Positions 53,385-61,821 of a stretch of 64,000 nt of DNA are shown here, piece after piece; the stretch's first letter is position 1, and every line of letters begins with the position of its first letter. The notes beneath the pieces were generated by a model, which did not search any database, had not been told where the DNA came from, and saw nothing but the letters and a program-made list of their open reading frames with translations. Source of the stretch: Phytohabitans aurantiacus. GTDB taxonomy: Bacteria > Actinomycetota > Actinomycetes > Mycobacteriales > Micromonosporaceae. Made by a program: the position numbers and the translations under genes. The DNA is taken from positions 82,231 to 146,230 of the forward strand of contig NZ_BSDI01000040.1 in the NCBI RefSeq assembly GCF_027923225.1. Reading direction: 5' to 3'.

Positions 53385-53711
53385 ATGTTCGCCGCCGCGC
53401 CCACCCTGCGAGGCCCGCGTGGGCTGCGCCGGTGGCTGCGATTGCTGCGCGGGCTGGCGATCCTGGCGATCGTCGCGGGTGCCTGGGCCTGGCAGCCGGC
53501 GCCGGAGAGCGCCGCACCCGTCTCCGCGCCCGCCTATACGGCGGCGCACACGACCGATAGGGCCGACCAGGCGACCGTGTCGCTGGTCGAGGAGCCGGAG
53601 GCGCCGGCGGAGCCGGCCGCTGAGAGCGGGCCGGCCGTCACGCCTGACAAGGGCGCCACTCCCCGCGGCACCGACCTCTCGACGGTCGGCGTGCGCGGGC
53701 CGCCGCGCTGA
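53385..53711 (+). CDS. small membrane-anchored hypothetical protein
   Basis: This 108-residue protein has a basic N-terminus (RGPRGLRRWLRLLRG), one transmembrane helix (LAILAIVAGAWAW, about residues 24-36) and then a Pro/Ala/Glu-rich disordered tail. Compositional bias makes homology hard to judge; it might be a real small protein or an unconstrained frame. GTAGGTGA precedes the ATG. Confidence 0.5.
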   Translation: MFAAAPTLRGPRGLRRWLRLLRGLAILAIVAGAWAWQPAPESAAPVSAPAYTAAHTTDRADQATVSLVEEPEAPAEPAAESGPAVTPDKGATPRGTDLSTVGVRGPPR

Positions 53712-53772
53712 CGAGCCTTTCGCCCCTCTCGTCATCCCTCTCCGCCCCTCCACCTTGGGTGAGGTGTATCTC

Positions 53773-54609
53773 ATGGACCCCTTCCAGACGGCTGTCCACA
53801 TCTTCGAATCCGACTTCCGCGGCGCTGTTCTCATCTGGCTACTGCTCGTTTCCGTGGCGGCGCTGCCGTTCGTCCTGATGTCCATCCCGGCGTGCGAGGA
53901 GCGCCGGGCGCGAAAGGCCCGCCGGGCGCAGCGTGTGGTGCGGCGCCGGCCCGAGAACACACCGGCAGAGCTGCGTCGGTACGCCGAAGAGGTGGCCGTC
54001 GCCGCCCGGCGCGCCACCGTGATGGCGGAGCGCCGGAGAGCCGCGTGGGCCGGCGTGTCGCGCACGCAGGAGGCGACCTGGCGGGCGTACGACGAGGCGG
54101 TCGAGGCCGCCCAGCGGGCCACCCAGGCCGAGGCGTTCACGGTGCCGGATACACCGTCCACACCGGACGAGCGGACGGCGCGGCGGCGGCACCTGGAGCG
54201 GACGGCGACACTCGCGCTTCGCAGGGGCGACCTGACGGCCGCGGAGTACGGCGACATCCTGGCGCACCGCAACGGCTGGGACCCGTACGCGCACCCCTTC
54301 GAGCAGGACACGAAGTTTTGCGTGCTGCGCCGGGAACGGCTGCGCCGGGCGTGCGCCACACTGTCGAGTGTGGAGCGTTCGGCGTGGCAGGCGGCCGAGG
54401 TGGCGATGGCGGCCCAGCGCAGCCTGAGCGAAGAGGCGGCCGAGGCGGCGCTGCGTGTACGCCAAGCGGAGATTCGTGAGCGGGCGAAGGCCCAGCGGAG
54501 CTGGCGGCTGCCGCAGAAGGCAGCGCGCCCGGCTGTCGCGTGGAGCGCCGAGACGGTTGTCATCCCGGCGATCGACACGGTGCCGATCCCGCGCCCGGCT
54601 CTTACGTAG
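53773..54609 (+). CDS. hypothetical membrane-anchored coiled-coil protein
   Basis: This 278-residue protein has one hydrophobic segment (AVLIWLLLVSVAALPFVLM, about residues 18-36). A long arginine/alanine/glutamate-rich, probably coiled-coil cytoplasmic region follows (RRARKARRAQRVVRRR through AEAALRVRQAEIRERAKAQ). I do not recognise the family. It ends eight bases into the convergent PucR gene. GTG 53764 is an alternative start. Confidence 0.65.
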   Translation: MDPFQTAVHIFESDFRGAVLIWLLLVSVAALPFVLMSIPACEERRARKARRAQRVVRRRPENTPAELRRYAEEVAVAARRATVMAERRRAAWAGVSRTQEATWRAYDEAVEAAQRATQAEAFTVPDTPSTPDERTARRRHLERTATLALRRGDLTAAEYGDILAHRNGWDPYAHPFEQDTKFCVLRRERLRRACATLSSVERSAWQAAEVAMAAQRSLSEEAAEAALRVRQAEIRERAKAQRSWRLPQKAARPAVAWSAETVVIPAIDTVPIPRPALT

Positions 54610-55810
54610 GCCAGGCCCCCGTCAGCCGGGCCAGCTTGAGGGCCAAGTGCAGACACAGGCGTTCGCCGCCGTCGCGCAGGTCGGTGCCGGCGAGCTGCTC
54701 GACGCGCTGAAGGCGGTAGTAGAGGGTGGTGCGGTGCAGGCGTAGGCGTTCGGCGGTGGCGTGCGCGTTACCGGCGAGGTCCAGATAGGTCTCCAGGGTT
54801 TCCAGGAGCACGTGGCTTGACTCGTCGGGCATCAGCCGTTCGAGTCCAAGGTGGACAGAGGTTGTGGTGTCCATCTTGGACAGTACGCGGTAGATGCCGA
54901 GACCGGACCACGTCACCACCCGCCCGAGTGCGGGCAGGCGCGCGGCGACCCGGCTGGCATGCAGCGCCTCGTCGTAGGAACGCGCCGCGTCGGCCAGAGC
55001 CGGATACGTCGTGCCCACGCCCACGGCGGTGCCGACCACCGAGGGCAGTCCCCGGGTGGCGCCGCGCAGCGCCTCGTCGAGATGGTCGGCGGTGGCCTCC
55101 GGCGACGGCCGCCCGGCGTTTCGCGAGCCGCACAAGACCAGTACCCCATGGTCGTGACGGGGCAGATGGAGCGCGCCTTTCGGTCCGAGCCAGCGCCGCG
55201 TCAGTACCAGAGCCTGCTCCAGCGCGATGCGCGTGACCTCGTCGGGCGCCTCGCCCGGCGCGACGACGAGGTGGCCGACCAGAGCGGTCGTCGGACCGTC
55301 CGCGCTGATCACGCCCTCCTCCAGGAGGGCCTGGGCGGCGCGCTCGCCGCCTTGGTCGACGAGCAGCGACCGGGCCGCTTCCGACTCGCGCTCGGCGGTC
55401 AGCTCACCGAGCAGGTTCTCCCGATACAACGCCAGCGACAGGTCGGACATCGTGTCGAGCGCCGCGTCGACCTCGTTGTCGGTCATCGACCCGTCCGCGT
55501 CGATGAACCATACGAAGCCGAGCAGCAGGTCGTCGTGGCGCACCGGCAGGCAGATGCGGGGGAGCAGGTCGAGCTCGGGGCAGGCGGGCGTGCGCACCGG
55601 CTTGCGGGCCTCCAGGATGCCGGCACGCCGGAACCACGTCATCACCTCCGGCGTGGTGTGCCGGCGCAGGATCGAAGCCCGCCGGACGGCGTCCATCGGT
55701 TCCGCGTGCTCGCTGTATGCGACCACGCGTTGCCGCCGGTCTTCGATCAGCGCTGGTCGTCCGACCCGGGCGGCGACGGCGTCGACGGTGCGCTGGAGCT
55801 CCCCATGCAT
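54602..55810 (-). CDS. PucR/CdaR-type transcriptional regulator
   Basis: This 402-residue regulator has an N-terminal sensory part (PAFs with VAYSEHAEPMDAVRRASIL; LPVRHDDLLLGFVWFID) and a C-terminal PucR helix-turn-helix (LETLETYLDLAGNAHATAERLRLHRTTLYYRLQRVEQLAG, given here in two overlapping parts of one motif). It faces the HcnC-like oxidoreductase gene across 47 bp, so it is the likely regulator of the hydroxyproline genes. Confidence 0.88.
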   Translation of the reverse strand: MHGELQRTVDAVAARVGRPALIEDRRQRVVAYSEHAEPMDAVRRASILRRHTTPEVMTWFRRAGILEARKPVRTPACPELDLLPRICLPVRHDDLLLGFVWFIDADGSMTDNEVDAALDTMSDLSLALYRENLLGELTAERESEAARSLLVDQGGERAAQALLEEGVISADGPTTALVGHLVVAPGEAPDEVTRIALEQALVLTRRWLGPKGALHLPRHDHGVLVLCGSRNAGRPSPEATADHLDEALRGATRGLPSVVGTAVGVGTTYPALADAARSYDEALHASRVAARLPALGRVVTWSGLGIYRVLSKMDTTTSVHLGLERLMPDESSHVLLETLETYLDLAGNAHATAERLRLHRTTLYYRLQRVEQLAGTDLRDGGERLCLHLALKLARLTGAWPT

Positions 55811-55857
55811 CGTCCTACCCTTGACGGATTCCGGCCCGCCGCGCAAGCGTTGCGGGC

Positions 55858-56982
55858 ATGGTCGATGTGGCGGTGGTGGGTGCGGGGATCGTCGGTGCCG
55901 CCTGCGCGCTCGCGTGCGCGCGGCGCGGGCTGTCGGTCGTCGTGCTGGAGCGCGGCGGTCTCGTCGCCGGCACCACCGGCTCCGGTGAGGGAAACCTGCT
56001 CGTATCGGACAAACCGCCCGGTCCCGAGCTCGACCTGGCGCTGCTGAGCCTGCGGCTGTGGCGGGAGTGGGCGCCTGAGCTGGGCGACATCGAGCTGGAG
56101 GCCAAGGGCGGTCTCATCGTCACGCGGAGCGACGCGGCGCTCCCGGCGCTGTCGGCCGCCGCCCGCGCGCAGGCGGTCGCGGGCGTGCTCGCGGAGGAGC
56201 TGGACGCGGCCGCCGTTCGCGAGCGCGAGCCGGCCATCGCACCCGACGTCGTGGGCGGTGTTTACTACCCGCAGGACATGCAGGTGCAGCCGGCGAGGGC
56301 CGCCGCGGCCATGCTGGCCGCCGCGCGGGATCTGGGTGCTCGGGTACTCCTGCGTACGCCCGCCGTGGCGGTGCGTCCCGATGGGGTGGACACGCCAACG
56401 TCTTCCGTGACCGCGCGCTGGGTCGTGAACGCCGCGGGCGCGTGGGCGGGTTCACTCGGCACCGCACTGCCGGTCGCGCCCCGCCGCGGGTTCGTGATGG
56501 TGACCGAGCCCGTCGGGCGGCTGATCCGGCACAAGGTGTACTCCGCCGAGTACCTCGACAACGTCGCCTCGGACGCGGCCAGCATGCAGACGTCGACGGT
56601 CGTCGAGGGCACCCCGGCCGGCACCGTGCTCATCGGGGCGACCCGGGAACTGGTCGGCTTCGACCCGGCACTCAGCCACGACGCGGTCGGTGCGCTCGCC
56701 CGGGGCGCGATCGCGCTGTTTCCGGCGCTCGCCGGCGTGCGCGCCATCCGCGTGTACCGCGGCTACCGCCCCTTCGCACCGGACCACCTGCCGGTGATCG
56801 GCCCCGATCCCGGGATGCCCAGCCTCCTGCACGCGCACGGCCACGAGGGCGCGGGGATCGGCCTCGCCCCCGCGACCGGTCACCTGATCGCACAGTCGAT
56901 CGTCGGGGAGACCCCAGACCTGGACCTCACGCCCTTCGACCCGGCGCGCTTCCTCACCGCAACCCCTACCCCCCTTCCGTGA
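55858..56982 (+). CDS. FAD-dependent oxidoreductase, D-hydroxyproline dehydrogenase HcnC-like
   Basis: This 374-residue DAO-family flavoprotein has the dinucleotide-binding motif VAVVGAGIVGAACALACARRG at residues 3-23 and VYRGYRPFAPDHLPVIGPDPG near the C-terminus, as in glycine oxidase and the beta subunit of D-hydroxyproline dehydrogenase. It would oxidise cis-4-hydroxy-D-proline to a pyrroline. The TGA stop is provided by the first bases of palindromic element A, copy 4. The partner HcnA/B-like gene is 2.4 kb downstream. Confidence 0.82.
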   Translation: MVDVAVVGAGIVGAACALACARRGLSVVVLERGGLVAGTTGSGEGNLLVSDKPPGPELDLALLSLRLWREWAPELGDIELEAKGGLIVTRSDAALPALSAAARAQAVAGVLAEELDAAAVREREPAIAPDVVGGVYYPQDMQVQPARAAAAMLAAARDLGARVLLRTPAVAVRPDGVDTPTSSVTARWVVNAAGAWAGSLGTALPVAPRRGFVMVTEPVGRLIRHKVYSAEYLDNVASDAASMQTSTVVEGTPAGTVLIGATRELVGFDPALSHDAVGALARGAIALFPALAGVRAIRVYRGYRPFAPDHLPVIGPDPGMPSLLHAHGHEGAGIGLAPATGHLIAQSIVGETPDLDLTPFDPARFLTATPTPLP

Positions 56983-57033
56983 TCAGGGCGTCCCTCAAGT
57001 CGTTAGAGCGACTTCAGGGACGCCCTGATCACG
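56978..57033. repeat. 56-bp palindromic element A, copy 4 (inverted orientation)
   Basis: Arms at 56978-57002 and 57009-57033, one mismatch. The loop TTAGAG is the reverse complement of the usual CTCTAA, so this copy is inverted relative to the others. The flanks extend the palindrome by about ten more bases (TACCCCCCTTC on the left, GAAGGGGGTA on the right). Confidence 0.95.
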
Positions 57034-57146
57034 GAAGGGGGTACGTCGGGGTGCGTATGCGCGGGGCTCCCGGTCGCGCTTTCCGGCGTACTCGATCACG
57101 CTCGCCGCCCGACGACGCGCCGTGCGCGGATCGGAAGCATCGGGTC

Positions 57147-59405
57147 ATGACCACTACCTTGCCCCGACTCGATGATCCCGATACCGCGGCTCGGGCTCGA
57201 CCAGGGCCGCTGGGCCGCCTCGCCGGGCTCGCCTACCGCCGGCGCGGGCGGGTGCTGCTGGCGTGGGTGGCCGCGTTCGCGATCGCGTTCGGCGTGTCCG
57301 CCGCCTTCGGTGGTGACTTCACCGCCGACTACTCCGCACCGGGCTCTGACTCGAAAGCCGCGCAGGACCTGCTGGCCGAGCGTTTCCCGGCCCGCGCGGG
57401 CGACACCGTCGACGTGGTGGTGCGCGCCGACGGTGCGGTCACCGATCCCGGTGTACGCGGCGAGGTGGCCGCCCTGCTCGCCGAGTTGGCGCGGCTGCCG
57501 CACGTGGCCGCCGTCGAGGACCCGTACGCCACTCCCGGTGCTATCTCCGCCGACGGCCGTACCCTGCTCGCCCGCCTGAACCTCGACGTCACCAACCCGG
57601 TCGACATGCCGGTCACGGACACCGAGCGCCTGCTGGCGGCCGCCGATGACGCCGCCCGGCCGGGCCTCGACGTCGCGCTCGGCGGGCAGACGATCCAGCA
57701 GGCCGACGCGGGCGAGGTCGGTTCGGAGGGCATCGGTCTGCTGGCCGCGGCCGTCATCCTGCTCGTCACGTTCGGCTCGGTGGTGGCGGCGGGGCTTCCG
57801 ATCGGTGTGGCGCTCGCCGGCCTCGCGGTGAGCGGTGTGCTCGTCGGTGCCGTCGCCCGGTTGATGGACGTACCCGACTGGGCGCCCGTGCTCGGCTCGA
57901 TGCTCGGCATCGCCCTGGGTATCGACTACGCGCTGCTGATGGTGACGCGGTTCCGGGAGTGGCGCGCCGCTGGGCTGGACCCGGAGGCCGCGACCGTGGC
58001 GACGCTGGAGACCGCCGGCCGGTCGGTACTGGTGGCCGGCGCCACCGTCACGGTGAGCATGCTCGGCCTGTTCGCCATGGGTCTGTCGTTCATGAGTGGC
58101 GCCGCCGCCGTGACGATGGTCGCCGTGTTCGTCGTACTGGCCGCGGCGCTGACGCTGTTCCCGGCGCTGCTGGGTTATCTCGGCCGGTGGATCGACCGGC
58201 TCCGGCTGCCACTGGGGCACCGTGGCACGGCCGCTGTCGTCGACGGTCACCTGGTGCCGGCGCGCGGCTGGACGTGGTGGAGCCGGCTCGTCGGGCGGTA
58301 CCGCGTGGTGGCGGCGCTGGCCGGGGCCGCGCTGCTGCTCCTGCTGGCCATGCCGTTCCTCAATGTCCACATCGGATTCCCCGACGGCGGCAACGATCCC
58401 GACGGTACGTCGAACCGCCGCGCGTACGACATGGTGGCCGACGGGTTCGGACCGGGCGCCAACGGGCCGCTGCTTGTCGTGACCGATCTGTCCGGTGTGG
58501 ACGCCGGACCGCTCATGTCACGCCTCGCGAGCGACCTCGCCGCGACGCCCGGCGTCGCCGCGGTGGCGCCGCCGCGGCTCAACCCCGCTGGCGACGCGGC
58601 GATGCTCATGGTCGTGCCGGCCACCGGGCCGCAGGAGACCGCCACCGAAGACCTGGTGCGCACGATCCGCGACGACGTCATCCCGGACACCGGCGCTCGG
58701 GCGCACGTCGGCGGGGTGACCGCCTCGACGATCGACTCCAACGTCAACATCGCGAAGCGGCTTCCGTTGCTCATCGGCGGCGTCGTGCTGCTGTCGATGC
58801 TGCTGTTGATGCTGTCGTTCCGCAGCCTCCTGATCCCGCTGACCACGGCCTTGATGAACCTGCTCTCGGTCGCGGCGGCGTACGGGGTGGTGGCCTTCGT
58901 GCTGGACGGCGGCTGGGCGGGCCAGCTGATCGGCATCGACACACCGACGCCGATGGCCGGGTTCAGCCCGGTGATCATGTTCGCGATCCTGTTCGGGCTC
59001 TCGATGGACTACCAGGTCTTCCTCCTCAGCCGGATGCGCGAGACGTGGGTGAAGACCGGTGACAACGGGCGCGCGGTGCTGGCGGGGCTCGCGGGCACCG
59101 GCCGGGTCATCACGGCGGCGGCCGCGATCATGATCGCCGTGTTCGCGGCTTTCGTGCCCATCTCGGACGTCGCGGTGAAGGTGCTCGGCTTCGGGATGGC
59201 GGTGGCGATTCTCATCGACGCGACCGTCGTGCGGATGCTGCTCGTACCCGCGGTCATGCACCTGCTCGGCCGGGCGAACTGGTGGCTGCCGGCGTGGCTG
59301 GACCGGTCCCTGCCGCAGTTGCACGTCGAGGGGCGACCGGATGTCGGCGTGCCGGTGGCCCCGTTCCGACAGTCGTCGGAAGACGCGGCGCTGCGCGCTC
59401 CCTAG
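57147..59405 (+). CDS. MMPL family RND-type transporter
   Basis: This 752-residue protein has two sets of transmembrane helices separated by large loops, the twelve-helix MMPL/RND layout. Helix-associated acidic motifs include ALGIDYALLMVTRFREW (about residues 256-272) and LFGLSMDYQVFLLSRMRE (about 618-635), the GxDY pairs needed for proton coupling in MmpL3-like proteins. It could export lipids, drugs or siderophores. ATG 57147 follows GGAAGC; the longer reading frame is the neighbour's shadow. It separates the two hydroxyproline genes and starts just after the palindromic element, suggesting insertion into that operon. Confidence 0.9.
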   Translation: MTTTLPRLDDPDTAARARPGPLGRLAGLAYRRRGRVLLAWVAAFAIAFGVSAAFGGDFTADYSAPGSDSKAAQDLLAERFPARAGDTVDVVVRADGAVTDPGVRGEVAALLAELARLPHVAAVEDPYATPGAISADGRTLLARLNLDVTNPVDMPVTDTERLLAAADDAARPGLDVALGGQTIQQADAGEVGSEGIGLLAAAVILLVTFGSVVAAGLPIGVALAGLAVSGVLVGAVARLMDVPDWAPVLGSMLGIALGIDYALLMVTRFREWRAAGLDPEAATVATLETAGRSVLVAGATVTVSMLGLFAMGLSFMSGAAAVTMVAVFVVLAAALTLFPALLGYLGRWIDRLRLPLGHRGTAAVVDGHLVPARGWTWWSRLVGRYRVVAALAGAALLLLLAMPFLNVHIGFPDGGNDPDGTSNRRAYDMVADGFGPGANGPLLVVTDLSGVDAGPLMSRLASDLAATPGVAAVAPPRLNPAGDAAMLMVVPATGPQETATEDLVRTIRDDVIPDTGARAHVGGVTASTIDSNVNIAKRLPLLIGGVVLLSMLLLMLSFRSLLIPLTTALMNLLSVAAAYGVVAFVLDGGWAGQLIGIDTPTPMAGFSPVIMFAILFGLSMDYQVFLLSRMRETWVKTGDNGRAVLAGLAGTGRVITAAAAIMIAVFAAFVPISDVAVKVLGFGMAVAILIDATVVRMLLVPAVMHLLGRANWWLPAWLDRSLPQLHVEGRPDVGVPVAPFRQSSEDAALRAP

Positions 59406-59414
59406 CGTGACGCC

Positions 59415-60800
59415 ATGGTGAGTTGGTTCTGCGGGATGGGCGTGTGCTTCGCGTGCGCCGGCCCGCAGAGCCCTCGCACCTGCGTGCCGGCGCCCGCCGG
59501 CCCGGTGGAGTGTCCCGAGCCGGATGTCGTGGTGGTCGGTGCCGGCCCCGGAGGGCTCTCGGCGGCGGTCGGCGCGGCGGGCTCCGGTGCCGCCGTCGTG
59601 GTCGTCGACCTCGGCGCCCGGCCCGGCGGCCAGTACCTGCGGGCGGCTCGGCATCCGCTCATCGAGCGGGCGGAAGCCCACCCGCGGATCACCTTCGTCC
59701 AGGGGCACGAGGTCTGGGCGGCGGGTCCCGGCCTACGCGTTGGCGATCGCGAGTTGCGGCCCCGGGCCGTGGTGCTCGCGACCGGCGGATACGACCGAGT
59801 GGTGCCCTTCCCCGGGTGGGACCTGCCGGGCGTGGTCACCGCGGGCGGCGCGCAGGCGCTGGCGAAGGGCCAGGGAGTCCCCATAGGACGGCGGGTACTG
59901 GTCGCCGGCACCGGGCCGTTCCTGCTTGCCGTGGCGGCCAGTCTCCGTGAGGTCGGCGCCGAGGTGGTCGCCGTCGTCGAGGCGTCCCGCCTGTCGCGCT
60001 GGCTGCGGCACCCGCGCGCGGTCGTGGGCTCGCCGGGCCGGCTGGTCGAGGCCGCCCGGTATCTGCGGGGCACCGCCGTGTGGCATGGGCAGCGGGTCAC
60101 GGCTGTCGAACGGTACGGCGATGGGCTGCGCGCGCTGGTGTCTCCAAAGGACCGTTGGGTCGAGGTCGACGCGGTGTGCGTGGGACACGGCTTCACACCG
60201 TCGATCGAGCTGGCCGTGGCGTTGGGCTGCGACACCCGCGTCGACCCGCGCGACGGCAGCCTCGTGGTGACCGTCGACGACGCGCAGCGCTCCAGCGTGC
60301 CGGGCGTACTGGTGGCCGGCGAGGCGACCGGCGTCGGCGGTGCGGCGCTCGCCATGGCCGAAGGCGCCATCGCGGGACTCGCGGCGGCCCACCACATCGG
60401 ACTGATCGACGATCGCGCCCTCGCTGCCGCGACCGCATCGCACCGGCGTACCCGCGCTCGCCGGCTCCGGTTCGCGAACGCCCTGCACGCCGTGTACCCG
60501 GCACCGGACGCGGTGCCGCCGGACGGCACCGTGCTGTGCCGCTGTGAACGGGTCACGGTGGGGCGGGCGCGCGCCGACATCGTGCGGTACGGCATCGACG
60601 ACGTGCGGGCGCTGAAGCTGCTGACCCGGGTCGGGATGGGGATGTGCCAGGGCCGGATGTGCGGCCGGACGGCGCTCGCCCTGCTGCGCGCCGAGACGGG
60701 ACAGGTGCCGGACCCGGTGGCGTTCGCCCGGCGGCCGTTCGCGTTCCCGGTACCGCTCCGCACGCTCGCATCCCTCGACGGAAAGGGTGGACATGCGTAG
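59415..60800 (+). CDS. HcnA/HcnB-like fusion: minimal [2Fe-2S] loop plus FAD/NAD(P) oxidoreductase
   Basis: This 461-residue flavoprotein starts directly with a compressed iron-sulfur loop: C6, C11, C14 and C23 in FCGMGVCFACAGPQSPRTC keep the C-x4-C-x2-C-xn-C ligands of HcnA ferredoxins, but the preceding half of the ferredoxin domain is absent because the MMPL stop lies just upstream in the same frame. The FAD domain follows (VVVVGAGPGGLSAAV; VLATGGYDRVVPFPGWDLPG), then a BFD-like C-terminal cysteine cluster (CRCERVTVGRA ... GMCQGRMCG). It probably carries electrons for D-hydroxyproline oxidation. Confidence 0.82.
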   Translation: MVSWFCGMGVCFACAGPQSPRTCVPAPAGPVECPEPDVVVVGAGPGGLSAAVGAAGSGAAVVVVDLGARPGGQYLRAARHPLIERAEAHPRITFVQGHEVWAAGPGLRVGDRELRPRAVVLATGGYDRVVPFPGWDLPGVVTAGGAQALAKGQGVPIGRRVLVAGTGPFLLAVAASLREVGAEVVAVVEASRLSRWLRHPRAVVGSPGRLVEAARYLRGTAVWHGQRVTAVERYGDGLRALVSPKDRWVEVDAVCVGHGFTPSIELAVALGCDTRVDPRDGSLVVTVDDAQRSSVPGVLVAGEATGVGGAALAMAEGAIAGLAAAHHIGLIDDRALAAATASHRRTRARRLRFANALHAVYPAPDAVPPDGTVLCRCERVTVGRARADIVRYGIDDVRALKLLTRVGMGMCQGRMCGRTALALLRAETGQVPDPVAFARRPFAFPVPLRTLASLDGKGGHA

Positions 60801-61788
60801 CCGGCTTGTACTGCATGCCGTGGATTCCCACACCGAAGGCATGCCGACCCGGGTGGTGACCGGCGGCGTCGGCGTGCTGCCCGGCGCGACGATGCTCGAA
60901 CGCAAGCAGCTCTTCGAACGCGACCGGGACGGCCTGCGCCGGCTGCTGATGTTCGAGCCGCGCGGCCACTCGGCGATGTCCGGTGCGATCCTCCAGCCGC
61001 CCACCCGCCCGGACGCCGACTACGGCGTGCTCTTCGTCGAGGTGTCCGGATGCCTGCCGATGTGCGGGCACGGCACGATCGGCGTGGCCACCGTGCTGGT
61101 CGAGACCGGAATGGTGCCGGTCGTCGAGCCGGTCACCACGATCGCGCTCGACACCCCCGCCGGGCTGGTGACCGCCGAGGTCGCGGTCGACGGTGGGCGA
61201 GCGCGCTCGGTCACCATCCGCAATGTCGATTCGTTCCTGCTGGCCGGCGACCAGAAGATCGAGGCGGGTGGCACCTTTCGATACGACATGGCGTTCGGCG
61301 GCAACTTTTACGCCATCGTGGAGGCTTCGGAGCTCGGCCTGCCGGTCGAGCCGTCGACGACACCGGAGCTGATCCGGCGCGGCTTGCAGATCATGGAGGC
61401 GATCAACGAGCAGGCGATGCCGGTGCACCCCGGTAACCCGGCTATCAGTGGCTGCCGGCACGTCCAGGTCGTCGAGCCGGGGCGAGACGGCGCCGACTCG
61501 CGCAACGCCGTGGTCATTCACCCCGGATGGGTGGACCGGTCCCCGTGCGGCACCGGTACGTCCGCGCGGATGGCGCAGCTGCACGCCCGCGGCCGGCTCG
61601 ACCTCGGTACCCCATTCGTCAACGAATCCGTTCTCGGCACCCGGTTCACCGGCCGGCTCATCGCCGAGACCACAGTGGACGGCCGACCGGCCGTCGTGCC
61701 GACGGTGACCGGCCGAGCCTGGATCACCGCGACCGCACAGTACCTACTGGACCCGGAAGACCCCTTCCCGGAGGGTTTCCTGCTCTGA
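60793..61788 (+). CDS. proline racemase family, probable 4-hydroxyproline 2-epimerase
   Basis: This 331-residue protein has both catalytic cysteines: C91 in PMCGHGTIG and C252 in SPCGTGTSA. Two cysteines mark racemases/epimerases, whereas the dehydratase branch has a threonine at one position. In context with the HcnC- and HcnA/B-like genes, epimerisation of trans-4-hydroxy-L-proline to the cis-D form is the natural role. ATG 60793 (RBS AAAGGGTGG) overlaps the upstream gene by eight bases. Confidence 0.88.
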   Translation: MRSRLVLHAVDSHTEGMPTRVVTGGVGVLPGATMLERKQLFERDRDGLRRLLMFEPRGHSAMSGAILQPPTRPDADYGVLFVEVSGCLPMCGHGTIGVATVLVETGMVPVVEPVTTIALDTPAGLVTAEVAVDGGRARSVTIRNVDSFLLAGDQKIEAGGTFRYDMAFGGNFYAIVEASELGLPVEPSTTPELIRRGLQIMEAINEQAMPVHPGNPAISGCRHVQVVEPGRDGADSRNAVVIHPGWVDRSPCGTGTSARMAQLHARGRLDLGTPFVNESVLGTRFTGRLIAETTVDGRPAVVPTVTGRAWITATAQYLLDPEDPFPEGFLL

Positions 61789-61821
61789 CGGTTTCCCACT
61801 CTTCACAAGAGAGGTGTAGAA

